This document shows, piece by piece, positions 51,713 to 63,600 of a stretch of DNA of 64,000 nt (position 1 is the stretch's first letter; each line of letters opens with the position of its first letter). The position numbers and the translations under genes are program-made. The stretch is from Crotophaga sulcirostris (Eukaryota; Chordata; Aves; Cuculiformes; Crotophagidae): contig VYZB01000024.1 of assembly GCA_013397455.1 (NCBI GenBank), forward strand, positions 2,818,726-2,882,725, given 5' to 3'. Below the pieces are notes generated by a model. The model worked only from the letters and a program-made list of their open reading frames with translations, was not told the origin of the DNA and did not search any database.

Positions 51713-53271
51713 AGAATATGTATTTATTTACATGTTCATGATTTCTTGCTTTGGGCTTTATAATTTAATTTCTTTGTAAAAGAAAAGCACATCTTTGTGC
51801 AGAGATCCATTCTCCAAAGAGATGGGGCACAATTGTCTACAGCCACAGTCTAAGAATAGCTCTTGTTTCACTGTACTGCTGAAGCTCCTAGTAAGAATTT
51901 AAATTTTGTGTATATTTTAAAGAAACATTCTTTATTTTCAGGTAAAAGTTTGGAGAAGTAGCTATTTTTTTTGTATTCTGAAAATCCAGGCTATTCAGGG
52001 TGACTTAAAGAGGAATGTTATCTGAAAATTGAGCTTTACACTTAGCCTTTTCCATGTGTGTTTTCCTTTCTTTCTGCAGCAAAAGGATGCACAAAGATGG
52101 TTTTTGTGGGTTTAGGAAGCAGATGATAGCACAAAAAGCCCTGTGTTTGTATGCACAATAATGTTTTGATTTTAGTTAATGGTGGTTTTTTAAAACTTCA
52201 AAGCAGGTCAGCAGAGGGGAGAGCTCAGACAGTGTTTGATGTCAGCAAGTGAAAAGGGGTCGTCTGCCCCTTATTGTGTGTGTGAGGGGTGGAGGATTAT
52301 CTTTTTACTTGAAATTTTCTTAGCTGATCTTAAAATGAGTGAAAAATAAAACTACAAAGGAGGAAAACTGTTATCTAATCAAAGCTGCTCAGTCAACAAA
52401 TGACGTCAAGCAGTAACCTTCACTTTCTCACCATACTTCCTTTGGACTATAAACTATTTAATACAGCTAGAAATTACCTCATCCATCATAGCAGTGCAGC
52501 GCTTTTCTGTGTTTTGCTACATGGTGGGTTTATCAGTGCTGGTCATGGGAAGGAGGTGAAGAATAATATCCTCTTTAATTGAATTTGCAAATTGGAATGT
52601 GGGGAGGAGGAACAGCCCGTGCTGGTGTTCGGTCAGCACCCAGGGCTGGCAACATCCTGCTAATGAAAAATGCTTTAATGACTGCAGCAACCAGGAGCTG
52701 GGATATGAAATACACGTGTTCAGTTTTGTGCTTCTGTCTAAAGTGGATTTTAAGTACAGCGGTAACTTAATATGGGGGCAACACCTGCTGGTGGACTTGC
52801 TCTGTGCTGACTTGACTGCTGAGGGTGAGGAAGATGAGCTATGCTTGAGTGCGCTGGGTGCTGAAAGTGTGCACGTCAGGGGGATATCAAAGGGGAACAG
52901 GAGCACTTCTTACCTCATGGTGATTTGTTCACATTACCTTGCTGTTAGAAAGAATAAGTTTGCATTCTCATGTTATTTTCAGCAGTATTTCACTTTTTCC
53001 TGCTGTTTCCAGTAAAAGTAATGGTGCTACTTAGGATAGTCAGGGGTGACCTGATGTGCACACAGGTAATTAGAGCAGATGTAACTTTAATTCAGAGTTT
53101 GTAAAGAATGATGTGGCATCACTTTTCTGAAAGGGAAACTAATAACTGTCAAGTTTTGAAGCATTAGCAGTGAAATTGCAACTGACTTGTCCTTGCAGGA
53201 GCATTATTTTTTTTTTTTCTGTTGCTTATGCCAGTCTAGAATATCAGTCTCATTGTTTTGCTTTTTTTCAG

Positions 53272-53401
53272 AATATGGCGGCATGGGCTTGGACTTCTCC
53301 TATAGCATCGCAGTGGCAGAAGAACTGGGAAATATCCGCTGTGGAGGTATTCCTATGGCTATTGGAGTGCAAGCTGCCATGGCTACTCCTGCTCTTACAA
53401 G
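53272..53401 (+). CDS. Acyl-CoA dehydrogenase (acdh-6-like), internal exon b
   Basis: This 130-bp exon completes the Glu split with exon a, then encodes 42 codons: YGGMGLDFSYSIAVAEELGN, then IRCGGIPMAIGVQAAMATPALT. It leaves two bases (AG) of the next codon. E-Y-G-G-M-G is the conserved loop of the acyl-CoA dehydrogenase N-terminal domain. The A-E-E-L-G segment and the following small-residue helix (G-I-P-M-A-I-G-V-Q) are the part that lines the acyl-CoA channel in the family. The acceptor is excellent: an almost pure T run and 'ttcag' before 53272. The donor is 'acaag|gtaatg' after 53401. The A-T-P-A-L-T-R end plus the next exon's F-G-S-D matches the usual family wording where a 'G-s-e-e-l-k' turn follows. 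No frameshift or stop is present, so this part of the gene is intact. Confidence 0.97.
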
Positions 53402-55423
53402 GTAATGTTCAGAAAGTTTGATTTAGCCTAAAACTCAAACCGTTATGTGTTTAGGCATATGACCCAATCTGTTTAAGAGTAGAAAATCATTACTGTACAG
53501 ATTTTCTTTCCAGTTGCTCTTCAGTAATACTTGAGGAAGAAACTTACTCTCCACCTCTTGCAGATGGTTTGGTTTAGAGGAGAAAATACTCGTTTTTTAA
53601 TGTTAGAATATTATCTGTTAAAACATAGGCCATGTTTAATAGTAGATGATGTGCTTTCAAACACAGAACCTTGATGCCACAGCAAATAAAACAATCTTAA
53701 TTCCAGAATCCCCCTATTAATGTTTGTGTTTTTTCTTAGCTGAATATCACAATCCAGTCATACTAAGGATCAGTCTAATTCTATTTTATAATTTACTTGC
53801 TTTTTTTCCAATTTTACAAGGTGCTCCTGGTTGACTGCAACTTTTCAGAAATAATGATCCATATTAGTGTAAGTCTTAAAATTATAGCATGCGTATCATT
53901 TTTCCTAAAAACACCCCATTCCAGGCAATTACTCATCTTGCTTTTTCTCATTGCATCAGTGTTTCTCTTTTATCACTTGCTATTATTCAGGCTCCTTCTG
54001 AATCTGTTTTGGGATTTCCCCACTGCTGCTTTATAGAAGTGGCAATTACCAATTTCTCTTTCATGTAGTAGTTTCACAGACCACCTGCATCAAAACAGCA
54101 GTTTTCAAAACAAGAGAGAGGCAACATGCTGATGAAGCAGTTTGTCCCTGAAATATGGGTATACCTAAAATTCTGGAAGGTAGTGGTGGGGATTAAATTC
54201 AAATAATAATAGTGAGGTCAAACTTATCTGCACAAAACAGGTATTCAGGAGGGGAAATATTGCACAGAAGAACATTTTATGGTTGGGTTGTTTGGTGATG
54301 GGTGAGTGTGTCCGACCCCTGTCCCTCAGTTCCTCCCCCCCCAAATGAAAATGCAGACCCCAAATGCAACGTTAGGGACTAGAATTTAGGTTCTGTTCCC
54401 TTGACATCCATTTATCCTTCTGCTAGGTATGTGCAACTTTGGAGATCTCAGCCATGGGAAATCCTTCTAACAGTTTTCTTCTCCTTTGTGAAATACAGCA
54501 ACAGTTTGATAAAGGCATGGAGTTCATTGTGTCTCTTGAAACAGTAGCTTAGTTACAGCCTAACTGAAAATAAAACTGGAATTTTAAATGACTTCAGAGG
54601 ATAGTACTTTGTCCCCATGATAGCCTATTATTCCTAGGCACTTAAAAAATACCTGTGGGGAAGAGAAGATGGGATTTTGTTCCATTGCAGGTTTTTTTGC
54701 CTTATATTACTCTGATCTGCTGTAGTAAGGCAGTGAAGCTATGTACATTTGTGTTGTTGATTCATAAAGCGGATTTCTTGGAAAGTAAATTTGAAAATAT
54801 TAGCATGGTGAAACATGTAATTCAATTTGCATCTGTCGTAGTGAACTTTTCCTCCACTGTTAAGTCAGTTCCACTGGCTAGTTATACAGTACAGCATCCC
54901 ACTGTTAAGATGTAAAACACAGTAAGGAAAAGAGAAAGCTGATTGCTGCAGGAAATTTTGCATGACTGCAGCTTTATTTACTTCATGCAGTGTAGTGAGA
55001 GGGCTAACTTCATGTCCTCAGTCATGCATTCACACTGCATTCACAACCTGGATGGTTTATTTAAAAGTATCTTTAAAGAAATATTCTTTAAAGGTACAGT
55101 AGTGGTCCTAAAGAAGTTCAAGATATAATCCAAATGTAGCATCTTAATTATGCATTGTTACACATGATTCATCAATGATGCACAAAGGAAACAGGTATAT
55201 GGGAATCAACCATCATCCCCTAGAAAACTTAGGGGAGCTTTTAGTCTAAAGCCTTTTGCTGGCTTTCCTAACTTTGGGTTTTATTCAGCATTCAGCAGGC
55301 ATGTATGAGTGCACATGCAAATGAGCTCTGAATGTGACACATCATGAAAATACTCTGCCAGTATATGTTTGAAATGTTCCTTCAATGAGATGTATAGACA
55401 GTGCAGTAGATTGAATGCTGGGT

Positions 55424-55452
55424 GCACACATGCATGCATGCACACACACACT
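55424..55452. repeat. GCACACATGCATG / (CA)n simple repeat
   Basis: Alternating purine-pyrimidine sequence ('gcacacatgcatgcatgcac' then CA repeats) forms a short compound microsatellite. Confidence 0.8.
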
Positions 55453-57904
55453 ATACACCTTTTTACATGTTCATACCCTGGAAAAATAGTCTTAAAATAT
55501 CTAGTTGTGATGCCTCCTGATGCTGTTTGTGCAACTTCAATGAGTTTCTTGACTCAGTGAGAGGCTGTTGCAAGGCTTAGTTTGTAAAGACCTTAGAGAT
55601 ATTCAGTTAAACAGGAAGTACGTTGTAGAACAGTTTTAATTATATGAATTGCAAAGAACATAGTAGTTTTTAAAGTGTTCACCATATCTGTTTGAATTTT
55701 CGCTGTTCCCACCCCTTTTCACTTCATTCTTTATGATTTTTTTTTCATAACCTTCAGAAAGTTACATTCATGGTCATACCTGTAAGCAACCCTGCAACTT
55801 TTTATTTATGTGCACTTCTATTGTGTAGACAGATACTGGAGAAAATCATTTTGCTTCACTTGAAGATGCCCAGACTGCTCCCTTTTTTTTGTTTCCAGCT
55901 TCCTCTAAGTGAAGCAGTAGCAGTTCTAAATTTGAGAACTAAATGTAAAATATTTTGTCAGCAGTGATCTGACCTTTGATGTATCTGGTTCTGAACAGAA
56001 GTCACTGTCAGGTCTTTCAAATGTATTCACATATAAGACTTCAGTTGCTTTCATGCTTACAAGTAGAGTAGAGAACGCAGCTCTCAGCTGAGGCAGTGAA
56101 CATTCCCCTGGGCTTGTACAAACCTGTAGGGTTACACATCCATATTGATATTAGATCATTGTAGAGTTCTTTTATCTTGGCAGTAGACAGTAAACTTTCC
56201 TTTTTGTTCTTTAGTCCTTTTTCCTTCCCTCAGCCTCTCATTATTTCTAGGAAAACAGTGAGGATAGTTATGAGTATTTGATGGAAAGAGAGTGGTTTTT
56301 TATTTATTTCATCAGCTTACTCATCAGTGATTCTTTCTCCATCCTCAACAGCAGCATATCTGGGAATTAATGTCAAAGAAGTTAACAATTCTACTATCTC
56401 TTTTTTCCTTTTTCCTATAAAGGAGAGAAGCTGCAGCTGATGATCAGAACAGCAGTTTTGAAAAGCAGGATCATCCTCTTGATCAGCTGGGAAAAGGGTG
56501 AAAATGGGAAGAGGTCATTCAAGATCTGAGTGGCTTTCCCACCAGCAGAGTGTAAAGGAAGCTTGGTTTTGTACTGCTTCAAGAATAGACATACTGAGTT
56601 ATCTCTCTCTCTCACATTTGGTGCGTAATTTCTTAGTGCGCATAAGGTAGGCCAAGTCTTGCCCTGAGCTAGAGCAGAGGCTGTTATAGGTGCATCTTCA
56701 ACATATATATTGTTAAAAAAATGTATAATGAAGCATTGTTGTGGTGATGGCTAGTTATGTTGCATCCATACCCAGTTGTGCTGCTTGGTGTTTTTTGAGT
56801 CCCTATGAGGATCTAACCTTGGGCAGGTCAATACTGTGGGGTGATGTGAAGTCAGGCAGCTGCTTGTGAACTCGCTTTCCTCAAAACAACTTCAAACTCT
56901 TCCTCTGCCTTTGAGGTTTCTTCAGCTTCTGGTGACAGCCTCACCACGCTACAGTGGCAGGTTGTCTGGTGGGCAGCCTTGAGGTTTCCAGAGCTGGTGG
57001 GGTAGCAGCAGGTCATGAGCCACATGAGTAGCTGCATGGTCTGAAGGGATGATCTTTAATATGACTGCCCTTTTATAGTACCTGAATTTTAGTGCAAGAT
57101 GCATTCCTAGATAAATAGAAGATTGATGTAATCATTCTTAACCAAAACCCTTCAGGTGGTCTTATCTGCATGAGGTAGTCATACCCATCAGGTAGTCTCA
57201 TACAGGCTTCTCATCTGTATTCTTTCAGAACATAGCAGTAGTTAGAACTGAGAATTTTATTTCATGAAATCTTCAAATAACTGAAGCTTAAAGGCTTGAT
57301 AAAGGCTGGGAGCCAGAGCACTTTTCTTTATTGCTTTTTTTCATATGCTGTCTTTCACAAAAAGTAAATAAGTTTTCTAAATGCCGGGGTTTAAAACTCA
57401 CATGTCTTCTTATTTCAACTGAAATGGGAACTCAAGGAGGGAAAGCTGATTGCAGTGTGGATTCTTTTAAATCTAGGTTATGTAAATTACTGAACTTAAT
57501 GAGGCTTCCATGCTGCCCAAGGGTACTTGCTGCTGTTCATCATGCATTTCTAACTCTTTTTGTGCCTGTAAAGAGCATCTCTTCCCCTTTTATTTTCTTG
57601 CTTCTTTCCCTGTATCTTGAAGATCCAAGGAGTACTGCTAAGCTGGAACTGGACATCAGATGCCTGTGCAGGACTACACTGAAGCAAAGGCGTGGCACAT
57701 GGGTATTGGGTTATTAATAGACTGGGCCTTGGAGCAGAACAGAAAGAGAACTGGGAGAAATTCAGCTCTTGCTAGTATGTAAGAAGGAAAGTGACAGCAG
57801 GTCAGAGTTGATTTCTTGTTTGCCTAAAGGACATCTTCTTTAAAAACTATGGTATCATCTTTGACATACTGTAGAATAAGGCACAGAGCATCTGAAAATT
57901 TATC

Positions 57905-57942
57905 TTTTTTTTCTTTCTTTTTTTTCTTTTTTTTTTTTTTTT
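57905..57942. repeat. Poly-T / T-C homopolymer tract
   Basis: About 38 bases are almost entirely T, with four isolated or paired C interruptions. No retrocopy body is recognisable on the A-tail side, so I treat it as a simple repeat. Confidence 0.8.
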
Positions 57943-60531
57943 GTTTTGGAGATGTATAGTGCTCAAATGTGTGAGCTCCAGTGCAAGAAAGCTTGAGTTG
58001 ATCAAATGCTGAAAACGGTGTTAGAACTGCCTGCAGCTGTTCATATTCACAATTTCACTTTGCACTTAATAGTGTATCATACTGGTGTGTCTGTCAGTTA
58101 TACTCAGAATTTTTCTTACTAATTTAATTAATCCAATTCAGCTCAGCTTTTTTACCCTACAGAAGAAACAAGGATGAATAAGATCTGTGGTTCTACAAAG
58201 ATAATTATCAACCCAATTAAGTCAGAATAGGGATATGTGATAGACGTTTTCATTCAATGTAGCAATCTAACCTGTTAGAAACTAGATTTTTATATATATA
58301 TATGAGATGAATAAAGATAAATTCAAATTTCTAATAGGCAGAGCACATAAAAAGAAATATGTGAATCAAGGAAGTGTTCTTACTTCTGTATTTTGGCATG
58401 GTTTTATTTTTATTTTACCCACCATTTACAAGATTGTATACCATTGTCATTTTTTTATTTTATTCATGATATTCCACCAATGTAAGTTTTAAAGTATGGA
58501 ACAAGAAGAGATGGACCACTTTCATGCAACTCTTACTGTGTCAGAATCTCACATTTGGGATTTCTGGGTTACTGAACATCAACAAGGAGCTATGTTTATT
58601 GACTGTAGACTCATGTGTGAGCATACATACACATGTGCATGAAAACATATTTTAGAGTGATCCTAAGGCTTCAGAGTTAATCACATGGGAAACTATGTTC
58701 TGGGATATGGCCCTGGCCCAGAAAGTAGTCTTAGCGTGGTCTTTCTTGAGCCAGAGCATGATGTCGTTGCAGACAGATTTTTCTAATTCTGGAGCTATTA
58801 AGCTGGAAAAAGTGAGATTTGCAGTTCTGCAGACCTGAGATTTTTTTGGGGATGCAGTTAAGGTGGATAGAAATATGTTGTTTCTGTAAAATTCTAACAC
58901 AATAGCTAGCTGCTTGCTGCTCTGCATGTGCTTCCTGCAAGGCATAGAGGCCTATAATCTTCTAAAGGTCCTGTTGCAAGACTCTTTTTGTAATTGCAAC
59001 ATAACTTTTGTAGGCTTATTTTTGGGAACAGCTGAACTGTTTTCTGGAACTTAAACCAAACAAACAAAGATATCAAAGCAAAAATATTATTCTGAGAGAA
59101 GTTTTTTTCATGGAAATACTCTGTTGAAATAACTAAATGCTGGCAAAGTTTTAAGCATCAGAAGGCATAGCCAAAAATTCCTGCTAACTTCTTTCATAAT
59201 ATTTTTCATGTTGATGGTTGGAGTTTTTTTTGTCTGATGAACATGCAGCTGGCCATAGTTGAGCAGTTCCCAAGGAAAAGAAAAAAAAGGTACACTGCAT
59301 AACAGACCAGGGGACTTTGTCCCATTATGCTGGAGGAAGGAGTAAACACTCAAAACTCATTTCTGTTATTTATTTGGGATTTCTGCCACGATTGTTATCA
59401 GCAGGGACAGGACTAGGAGTTGAGCTCCCTGTGTGCACAAAGTGGAAGTGTCTGCCAGCTCCCAGTGTGTTCTCTGGCCATCCCGTGTCCTTTGACTGTT
59501 TAGTGTCAGGGTTGGAGTGGAGAGGATGGGACCCAGTCCCAGTTAAAATGGCACCACTCCTTTGGAAATACTGCGCCTGTGTTTCAGAAGGAGGACCCAG
59601 GTCACTAGGGCCTGCTTAGGCACCCGGTGAGCGTAAGGAAATGAGTGGAAATGCTGACGTGGGAAGCCTCATACCGAAAAGGAGGCTGAGGAGGAACTTG
59701 ACTTCTGCAGATTTCTGTCCACAGAAGAGACATCTCATGACCTGAGGAATTTTTTGGTCTAGCACAAGAAAAGTTCAAGAACTAGACCATGAGCTCACCA
59801 TTCACACTGCAAGACTAGATCAGTGAGTGTTAATGAGGACAAAATCAACCATGACATGACATGGGCCATGTTTTGAATCGATGAAAGCAGCTAAAATTTG
59901 GGAAAAAAAAGAAGATACCACATAACTGAATTGAAATATGGCCTTTTTATTTTTGTGAGGACTAAAAGAATGACTGGGAAGAAGCACTAATGGGTTTCAC
60001 TGTGTTATTTAAATGCAGATGTGAAATACTAATAAAACAAATACACATATTTGCATAGGGTGGCCATCATGTGTCTTAACTTTTCAGTCACCTCTAAAAC
60101 CTTGCAAAGAGCTGGTGCAAAAGTCAGAAGATGTGCAGAATGCAGGTCCTCCATCCTGGGTGTGAGCAGTCTGGTGCAGGAGCATTAAGAGGAAACCTCA
60201 GGGACTATGTTTATTTAGATCTGATCAATAGTTCTCAAAACAGTCAGAAAGATCAGATTTTGGGCATCTAGACCACACATTTCTGTGGGAGTAAGATGCC
60301 TGAATACTTGGAAAAACCTTGCTTAAAATGATTGTGGCTGCACTTCTGGTGAAAGCTCTGAATCATACCTTTAGAGGGTATTTATTCTGTGTTTTGGCTC
60401 TGGAATAGGTTTTACCTAGTCATAGGAAAACTGATCATTCTGTGAGTAGAATAAAATTTGTAACTGACTTGTAAATAAAGTTTACCTTCAAAAGCTTTTA
60501 TTATCCTATCTATCTCATTATATTTTTGCAG

Positions 60532-60638
60532 GTTTGGCTCTGATGAGTTGAAAGAACAGTTTCTTGCACCAACTATAGCTGGAGATTTTGTGGTTTGCTT
60601 GGGAGTCAGTGAAACGGAAGCTGGGTCAGATGTCGCAA
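60532..60638 (+). CDS. Acyl-CoA dehydrogenase (acdh-6-like), internal exon c
   Basis: This 107-bp exon completes Arg and encodes FGSDELKEQFLAPTIAGDF, then VVCLGVSETEAGSDVA, leaving one base (A) in phase 1. It closes the N-terminal helical domain and enters the middle beta domain (Acyl-CoA_dh_M). G-V-S-E-T-E-A-G-S-D-V-A followed by a codon starting with A (probably Ser) fits the PROSITE acyl-CoA dehydrogenase signature 1, G/A/C-LIVM-S/T-E-x2-GSAN-G-S/T-D-x2-GSA, which contacts FAD and substrate. The two free positions are T-E, where most relatives have P-G. The acceptor is 'tttttgcag' before 60532, and the donor is a perfect 'gtaagt' starting at 60639. The next exon, expected to begin with an Ile-Lys-Thr-like segment, is not visible up to 64000. 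Confidence 0.96.
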
Positions 60639-63600
60639 GTAAGTTAACCTAGCAAGTTGCCAATTTCAGACACCCTGGTATTTTAATTGAAAGAATCTGG
60701 TTTCCCTGACCTTTCCGTTTTCCACTATCATTTGTAAGACATACAAAGGAAGGAAAAATCTGGTGTGGTGAGGACAAAAAGTAGTATTCCAGGAGCAGTA
60801 ATGCATGCCTCTGATGCATCCAAAAGCAATCATATTGAATGTATTTGTTAGTGAATCAATAGCTATAAGCCTGGTTGGGTCAAGCACGACAGTTTAATAT
60901 GTAGCTGTCATGCTGGCCCTGGGTTTTTCCTATTTTTTTATCCTCCTGCTTCTACTGCCTCCCCTGTTCTGTCTGAGCTCACCACTAGCAGGGAACACCG
61001 GCACCTCCTGTAGTTGTGCAACCACTGTCAGTTGTGTAAAACCTGCAGATGTATGTGATAGGATGGGTGGCCTCTTCAACAGCACTAGAACTTGCATGTC
61101 CTTACAATGGATGTCTCCACTGAACGTGGGCAAATTGCAGAGCTAGTCCATTCTGCAAATGATGACATCACAATTTCAGAATGGGTTCCTCTTGCTCATT
61201 TTTACCACACCTCAGCCCCTTCTGTCATTCCTGTGCAGCAAAAATGTCTTTGAATCAGTGATTTTTTGTTTGTTTACATTTGTTGACCTTTTCCATGTCA
61301 AATCTATTAGCTTTGTGATATAGTTGCTTTGCATGCAACTATTTTTCTCTTTGTAGTGCAAAAATATATTTAAAAACACGGACAAATTAAACTGTTATTC
61401 TGAAGTGCCTGAGGCAGTAGGCAATTTGAACAATTAAATTAAAACAGATGTAGAAAAAGTAAAAGACATCTCATCTGACTGTGAATTGTGGACTTCAAGG
61501 AAAAGGGAATGATAAGAAACGACTTTTAGAGGTCTTGTTGTTGGACACAAGATGGCTAAATTGAACACATTATTCTCTTACAAATCACTGAGACATCTTC
61601 CTGCAGACAATATCACAAAGTGTGACAGAAGTTTTTGATCAGCAAAGCAGAGTCTTATGTCCAGCTCCTTGACCAAACTCATGTTGTTTTCCCAAGACAA
61701 ATAGATAATTATTCAGTGTTAGAGCAAGAGTGCACCAGGTAGTTCTGAAGAGAGTTAATAGGTATAATGAAGTAGTGGGACTATATCTTTCTGCATGATC
61801 TGTTGTTGTTTTCCTTTCTAGTTAACTAACTTTTGTCATAAGAAAAAATCCAAATTTTTATGGACTAGTTTTTCATTAAAATAATTTGAAATTTGAATTT
61901 TACTAATGTAGGAAATACGGCATCATTTATTCTAAAATAATGCCTCTCTAGTTTAATTAGATGATTATCAGAACTTTCTAAATATGATTTTAATTTTTTA
62001 ATGCAATGTTCCAGATGATAAGTAACGTAAATATTCTTTTAACTGCATGTTGTTTATCATCTAGTTGAATTGTTATGGTACACTTGGATTAATACAGTTA
62101 AAGAGAAATTTGGAATCCATTAGAATTATCTCATGAATGCAGACTGCACCAGGGAGGCAGAATGCAGGATGAAAAGGCAATACTTTTTCGCTTGTCATAA
62201 AAGATGTGATCTGTGGTGTACATCCAGAAACCAGCTTAGAGTTTTTCTAAAGGGTAATTAAAAGGTCAACTTAGGCATGAGTAACACTAGCTTATGTTGT
62301 GAGTAGCGCTTGTTTGCATGAGAGAGAGAGAACATTATCTCCAGGTGGCCCGGATTTAAAGTAGACTGAACTTCATGAAACTGTAAGTGATTCTTCAGTA
62401 AGGTGTCTCTAGCATTTCCTTCTGCAAGTTCAAGAATTACTGAAGATGATGGGAACATAGAAGAAAAAAAAGAGGCGTTTCTCTATGTGAAAGATGAAAG
62501 GTGCCTGGAATTAATTTATTCAAAATTCAACAGAGCAAAAAGGATTGTGTATATTTATCTAATAAAAATTTCAAGCCAGTTTGAAGGAGCACCTGTTTGC
62601 TTTCAAATGTACTTGTTGTATGTTGTATGTATTACTGACCCTGTACAAGAGAATTAGCACTGAGAAGGCTTGAGAGACAGAACAGTACAGAACGGTTGGG
62701 ATAAAAAGTGTCCTTTAAACTGAGGATTCTTGGTACCACAAAGCATACACATTCGCATTGATTTTAATGTTTGGGGTTTTTCTCTCACTACTGTTCAACA
62801 GTTTATGTAATGTTTTGCTAATAGTCGGGGAGGGGAGTTTATAAGAACACATCATGGAAGACACTTACTCTTTGTTCAAGTTAGGTCTTCCAGACAATTG
62901 CTCCAAGTAACCCTGTTGATGTCTACCTCTTCAACATACATATTGTGCCTTGTTTTTTCTCTGTGGAATTCAGTCTTTCTGCTTTTCTGGGTTTAGCTGA
63001 TCTTTTTTGAGCATGAAAAAACAGAATTGCACATGGTGCCTACAATGGCACAAATACTTCTTTAACCCTAATAGAAATATTACCCTCCAATATATACTGT
63101 TACACAACAGCTTGCTGGCTTGTGAATCTTGTGATTAACTATTCAGATCATCTTTATTACTATGATAACAATTACAATTGCTATTGAAATATTGTATGAT
63201 ACAGTGATCATGCTTATTACTTTTACTAAGTGCCTGTACTTACCATGTTGAATTTGAAAGCTCAAGATCATTCCATTCTTTCCGGGGGATACCTCAGTTG
63301 TCTGCTGGCGATGCTTTCCAAGTTTATGTAAGCAGCAAATTTCATTAGTGTATTCCTATTCTTCTTTTAAAGATCATTAATTGAAATATTCCATAGGTTT
63401 TGTCCAAAGGCTGATATTCAAGGAGGATCTCCAATAGTACCCTCCCTGCACATCAACATTTCTTTTAATTCAGCCTGATGAAATTTCCCCTGTCCAGTTC
63501 TTTATGTGCATTTCCACTCTTGTCCCAAATCTTATCTTTTCCAAATTTAACTCATAGTTACCTAGTAGCATCAATTTTAGTTTGCTTGGGTCCAACAGTT

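Larger units (their letters stand above)
15026..53271 (+). other. 38.2-kb intron of the acyl-CoA dehydrogenase gene
   Basis: The exons on either side join directly: the last base of exon a (G) plus the first two of exon b (AA) give the Glu of the conserved E-Y-G-G loop. No coding exon is therefore missing from this span. The intron starts with 'gtagga' and ends with a T-rich tract and 'ttttcag'. Contents I can name are two minus-strand CR1 fragments (28941-29178 and 35692-35812), an LTR-like avian repeat (about 51274-51712), short TA, GT and homopolymer repeats, and tiny tandem duplications. Long open frames exist at 19814-20200 (-), 36251-36652 (+), 36408-36782 (-), 48104-48454 (+), 48691-49077 (-), 52517-52906 (-) and 52599-53015 (+). 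I recognise none as a gene. Confidence 0.9.
53402..60531 (+). other. 7.1-kb intron of the acyl-CoA dehydrogenase gene
   Basis: The exons on both sides join at an Arg codon split AG|G, so no coding exon is missing. The span begins 'gtaatg' and ends with 'tatttttgcag'. It contains a purine-pyrimidine tract at 55424-55452, a T-rich tract at 57905-57942, a short TA run at 58289-58303, and a somewhat GC-richer patch near 59390-59620. I recognise no transposable element or nested gene. Confidence 0.85.

Noticed and set aside
53170..53421. 83-codon frame overlapping exon b in another frame
   Set aside because: It is a shadow of exon b; the phase dictated by the flanking exons gives the conserved protein instead.
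57331..57717. 128-codon plus frame in the second intron
   Set aside because: No family resemblance, and the frame is low-complexity hydrophobic in part; consistent with chance.
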